A DNA stretch of 64,000 bases from Puia sp. (GTDB lineage: Bacteria > Bacteroidota > Bacteroidia > Chitinophagales > Chitinophagaceae). Positions 60,376 through 64,000 of this stretch are shown here, piece after piece. The notes beneath the pieces were generated by a model, which worked only from the letters and a program-made list of their open reading frames with translations, searched no databases and was not told where the DNA came from. The position numbers and the translations under genes are program-made. The first letter of the stretch is position 1. Each line of letters starts with the position of its first letter. Location: assembly GCA_031292515.1 (NCBI GenBank), contig JARLGZ010000269.1:62001-126000 (forward strand), read 5' to 3'.

Positions 60376-61182
60376 ATGAAAACAATTTTTATTACAGGGG
60401 CATCCAGCGGCCTTGGTAAAGCAGCCGTTAAGCTGTTTGCGGCCAAAGGCTGGAGAGTGATCGCCACCATGCGTAAACCGGAGCAGGAACGGGAATTGAT
60501 GAATATTCGGAACGTAACCCTCCTGCCACTGGATGTCACAGATCCGGAACAAATACAGGAAACCGCGGAAAAAGCCATTGCATCAGCCAGGATCGATGTC
60601 GTATTCAACAACGCCGGCTATGGTTTAATGGGACCTCTCGAGGCCACTACCGATCCGCAGATCATCAGACAGATCGAGACAAACCTGCTGGGCGTCATCC
60701 GTGTAACCAGGGCATTCATTCCGCATTTCAGGAAGAACGAGGGTGGCTTGTTTGTCACGACGACGTCCATAGGAGGCCTGACCGCGTTTCCCTTCGCGAC
60801 CCTCTATCATGCGACCAAATGGGCACTGGAAGGTTTCAGCGAAAGTTTGTCCTTCGAGCTCAAACGATTTGGGATCGGCGTAAAAACGGTATCGCCGGGG
60901 GGCATCGGAACCGACTTTGCGGGCCGCTCGATGGATCTGGCCAGGCATGAGGCCTATCAGGGCGCATTTGACAAAATGATGACCGGTGCATTCGGAGAGG
61001 GATCCGTATTTCATTTTTCGACACCGGAGGCTATTGCCGAAGTGGTTTATGATGCCGCCACCGATGGCAGGGACCAGCTTCGCTATACCGCGGGACCCGA
61101 TGCCGCCGCTTTATATGGCCGGCGCCTGGAGATTGGGGCAGAGGCCTTTCGCAAGGAGCTGGGCCAGGCACTATTAGGTTGA
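60376..61182 (+). CDS. Short-chain dehydrogenase/reductase
   Basis: A 268 aa classical SDR: TGASSGLGKAAVKLFAAKGWRV (NADP-type GxxxGxG), NNAGYGLMGPLEATTD, the catalytic Ser in VTTTSIGGL and YHATKWALEGF (YxxxK). The C-terminal third resembles the subgroup annotated as oxidoreductases acting on unknown carbonyls. It is followed after 18 bp by an AraC regulator that may control it, although that gene has its own promoter box. Confidence 0.9.
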   Translation: MKTIFITGASSGLGKAAVKLFAAKGWRVIATMRKPEQERELMNIRNVTLLPLDVTDPEQIQETAEKAIASARIDVVFNNAGYGLMGPLEATTDPQIIRQIETNLLGVIRVTRAFIPHFRKNEGGLFVTTTSIGGLTAFPFATLYHATKWALEGFSESLSFELKRFGIGVKTVSPGGIGTDFAGRSMDLARHEAYQGAFDKMMTGAFGEGSVFHFSTPEAIAEVVYDAATDGRDQLRYTAGPDAAALYGRRLEIGAEAFRKELGQALLG

Positions 61183-61187
61183 TTATT

Positions 61188-61195
61188 TATCTTTG
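61188..61195 (+). promoter_or_regulatory. -7 promoter box TATCTTTG of the AraC-type gene
   Basis: It matches TAnnTTTG; five bases separate it from the ATG. Confidence 0.5.
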
Positions 61196-61200
61196 ATACT

Positions 61201-62022
61201 ATGGATATTGAAGTGAAGAATATCGGGGGTATTATCTATTCCACCTATCCGGAAGAGAGCCGGTCAGGCGAGCAGTTCATTGCCGAATATATGGTGGGTT
61301 ATACCCTGTCCGGCAGCATCATTGTCCTGGACGGAACCGACGCGCTGACTTTTCAGGAAGGGGAGATCGCCTTATTCCGGAAAAACCATCTTGCGAAATT
61401 CATAAAGAGACCGCGCAAAGGGCATCGGATGATGTCAGTTTCCGTTGTCCTCGACCCGTCTACCTTACAGGATCTCGCGAAAACACAGCTTCCGCCTCCC
61501 GAGGGTTCCATTCCTGCGGGAGCCGTACTGCACGTCGGGCCGGACCCGTTGCTGAAGCATTACTTCGATTCGCTCTTAATACTGTCCGGCCAACAGGTTG
61601 CCCCCGAACTGGTGAAACACAAAATACGGGAAGTGGTCCTTTTGCTGCTTCGGGCCCGGCCCGAACTTCATCGGGTGCTATTCGATTTCGGCATGCCGGG
61701 AAAGATCGATCTGCAAGGCTTTATGAACCGGAACTTCCGTTACAACGTCCCACTCGAAAAAATGGCCTACCTGACCGGGAGAAGCCTCGCAACATTCAAA
61801 CGGGACTTCGAACAGATCTTCCACGCACCCCCCGGGCGGTGGCTGCTGGAAAAGCGCCTAAAAGAAGCTTATTTCCTGATCAGTGAAAAGGGCGCCCGGC
61901 CTTCGGATGTATACCTGGACGTCGGCTTCGAAAGTCTGTCACATTTCTCAAACGCATTCAAACGATCCTTTGGCATGTCACCGTCCATGTTGACGGCGAA
62001 GATTTCCGCGGATAAAGCATAG
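61201..62022 (+). CDS. AraC-family regulator
   Basis: A 273 aa regulator. The N-terminal part (~1-150) is a cupin-like sensor (GSIIVLDGTDALTFQEGEIALFRKNHLAKF). The C-terminal part has two HTH motifs (PLEKMAYLTGRSLATFKRDFEQIF and PSDVYLDVGFESLSHFSNAFKRSFGMSPS). It lies directly after the SDR gene, the likely target, as is common for SDR/AraC pairs. Confidence 0.9.
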   Translation: MDIEVKNIGGIIYSTYPEESRSGEQFIAEYMVGYTLSGSIIVLDGTDALTFQEGEIALFRKNHLAKFIKRPRKGHRMMSVSVVLDPSTLQDLAKTQLPPPEGSIPAGAVLHVGPDPLLKHYFDSLLILSGQQVAPELVKHKIREVVLLLLRARPELHRVLFDFGMPGKIDLQGFMNRNFRYNVPLEKMAYLTGRSLATFKRDFEQIFHAPPGRWLLEKRLKEAYFLISEKGARPSDVYLDVGFESLSHFSNAFKRSFGMSPSMLTAKISADKA

Positions 62023-62136
62023 ACGGAAGACTATCCCGTTGCGGTACTGCAGTACGAGGGCTATAAAGACCAGTAGAGTATCGCCTGTATATCTCAGCAT
62101 TTTTTTCATCGGAGAAGGAGGGTGCTTGTTCCGGGC

Positions 62137-63057
62137 CTATCTGTTTAAAGCCGCTTTCAGCCTTGTCAGTTCTCCAAGCAGCCTTGTCTTCTGAACCAGC
62201 TCCTCTTTATTCAAGGTCCTGGCCATCCGGACAATGGCAAAATTCAACGTGTCTATTTCGGTTTCACGCTTTTGCCGGATATCCTGCAGCGTCGAGATGA
62301 GTTGACCGTCCGAAAACCGGCTGATCGATAGAAGGCTTTCCGTGATCTCACCGGCCTTCAGCAAAATTCCCTGTTCGCGGGCGATGAGCAAGCATTCAGC
62401 AATAACCTCGTTCGCCATTTCCAGCGCCGATGCATCCCGGTGAAAGATGCCGTTGTCGGTATCCAGCAATGGACAAATCGAGTTGAAGACACAATTGGCA
62501 ATCGCTTTTTTCCAGATGACCGGCTGAATATTGGCTTCTGCCCGGAACCGGAAATGCGGACTGTCCAGTTGTCCGACGATAGTACCCAACCGAACCGCAT
62601 TACCTTGTATCGGTCCTATCGGAGATACTGCCACCGGCTTAAACCGGACCTGGTTGGTGGAAACGACCAGGCTGGTGGCAAACAGCACACACCGGTAGAC
62701 CTCCGGGTAGTGATGATCGATAAAAGCCTCTTCAACACCCAGACCGTTCTGCAGGATGACAAGCGGGGATCGCCCCGTTTTTTTTGCCAGCGACGCGGCG
62801 AGGCGTTCATTTCCATAAGACTTGTTGGCAAACACGATGATGCCGTCCAACGCGGCGAAGTTGCTGAATGTGCTTACCGATACCCGCGCCACAAGCTTCT
62901 CCTGGTCGGCAAGGACCATCTCTATTTCTTCCGTCTGGCTCGATCCGTCATCCACGCTCCCTCTCAGTAATACAACCTTCCTGCCTGCCAATACGAGAGA
63001 AACGGCCAATGCCTTTCCAATAGCCCCCGATCCGATGATATAAATAGTGTCAGTCAT
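62137..63057 (-). CDS. 2-dehydropantoate 2-reductase-like (PanE/ApbA) protein
   Basis: A 306 aa NADP-dependent reductase: N-terminal GSGAIGKALAVSLVLAGRKVVLL, then KSYGNERLAASLAKKTGRSPLVILQNGLGVEEAF (the NG motif) and a helical C-terminal domain with the catalytic Lys in VIWKKAIANCVFNSICPL. The start is the ATG at 63057 (MTDTIYIIGSG). PanE makes pantoate for CoA, but paralogues of other specificity are common, so the function is likely but not certain. It lies downstream of a MocR-type gene on the same strand. Confidence 0.83.
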   Translation of the reverse strand: MTDTIYIIGSGAIGKALAVSLVLAGRKVVLLRGSVDDGSSQTEEIEMVLADQEKLVARVSVSTFSNFAALDGIIVFANKSYGNERLAASLAKKTGRSPLVILQNGLGVEEAFIDHHYPEVYRCVLFATSLVVSTNQVRFKPVAVSPIGPIQGNAVRLGTIVGQLDSPHFRFRAEANIQPVIWKKAIANCVFNSICPLLDTDNGIFHRDASALEMANEVIAECLLIAREQGILLKAGEITESLLSISRFSDGQLISTLQDIRQKRETEIDTLNFAIVRMARTLNKEELVQKTRLLGELTRLKAALNR

Positions 63058-63119
63058 AGTTGAACCCGGGTTTAAAGCGCCGGGTATTTTGCAATATCCC
63101 AAATATTCGAAGCAGGTTG

Positions 63120-64000
63120 CTACACAGTTTTTGGATATTTCGGGGTAACAGTTGCACTAAAAAGCCGACCCAGGTTGATGAGCGCCTTTTCAATTTTTGG
63201 TCCCCACAAATTGCAGAAACAAATCCTTAGATAATTGGGATAGTCACCCTTCGCTGAGAAGATTTCTCCGGGTGCATAATTGATATCCTGATCATAGACA
63301 CGGTTTTGCAGTTCTACGGTATGGATACCCGCCGGTAACTCGATCCAGATGACGAGGCCGCCGCTCGGCCGGCTGATCTTGGTTCCCTCTGGAAAGTACT
63401 GCTCAATAAGTGTCGTCGTCCGAACCAGATTTTTCTGCAGCTCGAACCGGAACTTTCGCAGATGACGGTCATAGATGCCGGAACTAAGCAGCGATTCGAC
63501 AACCCGCTGGCTGAAATTCGAAGTAGATCCGTTGTGCATAGACTTGATACGCTCGACTTCATAGGCGAAGCGACCCGGTGCACACCAACCGATCCGGAAA
63601 CCCGGAACAAGCGTCTTGGTAAAAGAATTACAGGAGAGCACCCATCCCTCGGCATCATAGGCTTTTATCGTGTCGGGCCGGCTTCCGGTAAAGAACAGCT
63701 CCCCGTAAAGATCGTCCTCGATGATCGGGACCCGGTGCTTTGCGGCAAACTTAGCAAGCTGTTTCTTTTTTTCGGTGCTTAGACAGGCCCCGTCCGGGTT
63801 ATTAAAATTGCTGACCAGTATACAGGCCTTAATAGTCAACTTACCGAAGGCCTCCTGCAGATCGCCCACTTCGATCCCGGTTTCAGGATGCGAGGGTATC
63901 GTAGCCACTTTCAGATCGAGACACTCCAGGATCTGCATGATCCCATAATAACAAGGATCCTGAACGAGCACGGTATCTCCCGGTCGCGTCACCGCTTTCA
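63120..64000 (-). CDS. PLP aminotransferase domain, MocR-type (partial)
   Basis: The gene extends beyond the right edge; the GTG at 63992 in the ORF track is not its start, since the frame continues upstream (AKAVTRPGD-). The fold-type I aminotransferase domain is visible: VSNFNNPDGACLS, VPIIEDDLYGELFF (Asp for the pyridine N), the PLP Lys in SCNSFTKTLVPGFRIGW and FCNLW near the end. The sequence style (DTVLVQDPCYYG) fits MocR regulators, which carry a GntR HTH in front, here outside the window. The target could be the PanE-like gene behind it. Confidence 0.82.
   Translation of the reverse strand, partial: KAVTRPGDTVLVQDPCYYGIMQILECLDLKVATIPSHPETGIEVGDLQEAFGKLTIKACILVSNFNNPDGACLSTEKKKQLAKFAAKHRVPIIEDDLYGELFFTGSRPDTIKAYDAEGWVLSCNSFTKTLVPGFRIGWCAPGRFAYEVERIKSMHNGSTSNFSQRVVESLLSSGIYDRHLRKFRFELQKNLVRTTTLIEQYFPEGTKISRPSGGLVIWIELPAGIHTVELQNRVYDQDINYAPGEIFSAKGDYPNYLRICFCNLWGPKIEKALINLGRLFSATVTPKYPKTV

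Noticed and set aside
60075-60611. 178-aa minus-strand ORF ending in GIEPVSKV
   Set aside because: It is antisense to the SDR gene and its last residues are a translation of the tRNA-Arg sequence, a known artefact.

Overview
The window comes from a Bacteroidota chromosome, most likely the family Chitinophagaceae. The evidence is the TAnnTTTG promoter signature in front of many genes, a split methionine synthase, ribosomal protein bTHX, an S46 dipeptidyl-peptidase, DUF4286, DUF2461 and DUF2339/DUF3999 genes, a collagen-like GXT lipoprotein, and few strong Shine-Dalgarno sites. It is gene-dense, mostly housekeeping sequence. I see no insertion sequence with a transposase, no prophage and no CRISPR array.

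Layout. 1-6.8 kb: a parvulin foldase cut by the left edge, a TlpA-like thioredoxin lipoprotein-type protein, rlmD, two rhomboid proteins (the second appears catalytically dead) and a membrane-anchored EEP hydrolase. 7-10 kb: cysS, mnmD, an AlkA-like glycosylase. 10-14.3 kb: a collagen-like lipoprotein, a DPP7-like S46 peptidase, two tandem secreted paralogues of unknown function. 14.5-21.7 kb: obgE, then a phenylacetyl-CoA catabolism cluster (paaY, G, D, C, B, A, E) led by a TetR regulator. Two matching palindromic operators sit on the tetR-paaE and paaABCDGY promoters. 21.8-28.5 kb: PfkB kinase, asd behind a candidate attenuator, DUF2461, an HNH-HTH protein, ligA, an HD hydrolase. 28.9-34.6 kb: rplM-rpsI-rpsB-tsf, pyrH, a membrane-anchored coiled-coil protein, pdxH. 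35-42 kb: bTHX, HU, DUF4286, DUF3999/DUF2339 pair, xth, LOG, a small membrane protein. 42-53 kb: a MITE-like non-coding element, an outer-membrane-type protein, metH in two pieces, recR, an Ig-like lipoprotein, a UvrD helicase fused to a PD-(D/E)XK nuclease. 53.4-58 kb: a sigma54 response regulator, a hybrid kinase with Hpt, and a lone receiver, which look like one phosphorelay. 58-64 kb: SRPBCC, TPR and VOC proteins, tRNA-Arg(CCT), an SDR/AraC pair, a PanE-like reductase, and a MocR-type aminotransferase cut by the right edge.

The most unusual signals are non-coding. (1) Arrays of a heptanucleotide, consensus RGTGAGT, begin at the stop codons of asd, DUF2461, pdxH and metH-N and also face bTHX; read in the gene's sense they place stops in all frames. 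(2) asd has a promoter, a 21-codon leader ORF rich in aspartate-family residues, an antiterminator segment and an intrinsic terminator. (3) Several genes start only 3-5 nt after TAnnTTTG, suggesting leaderless mRNAs. (4) The metH leader can form two long helices in pseudoknot topology. (5) A micro-ORF overlaps the rplM start codon. All functional claims are inferred from sequence only; no database search was run.
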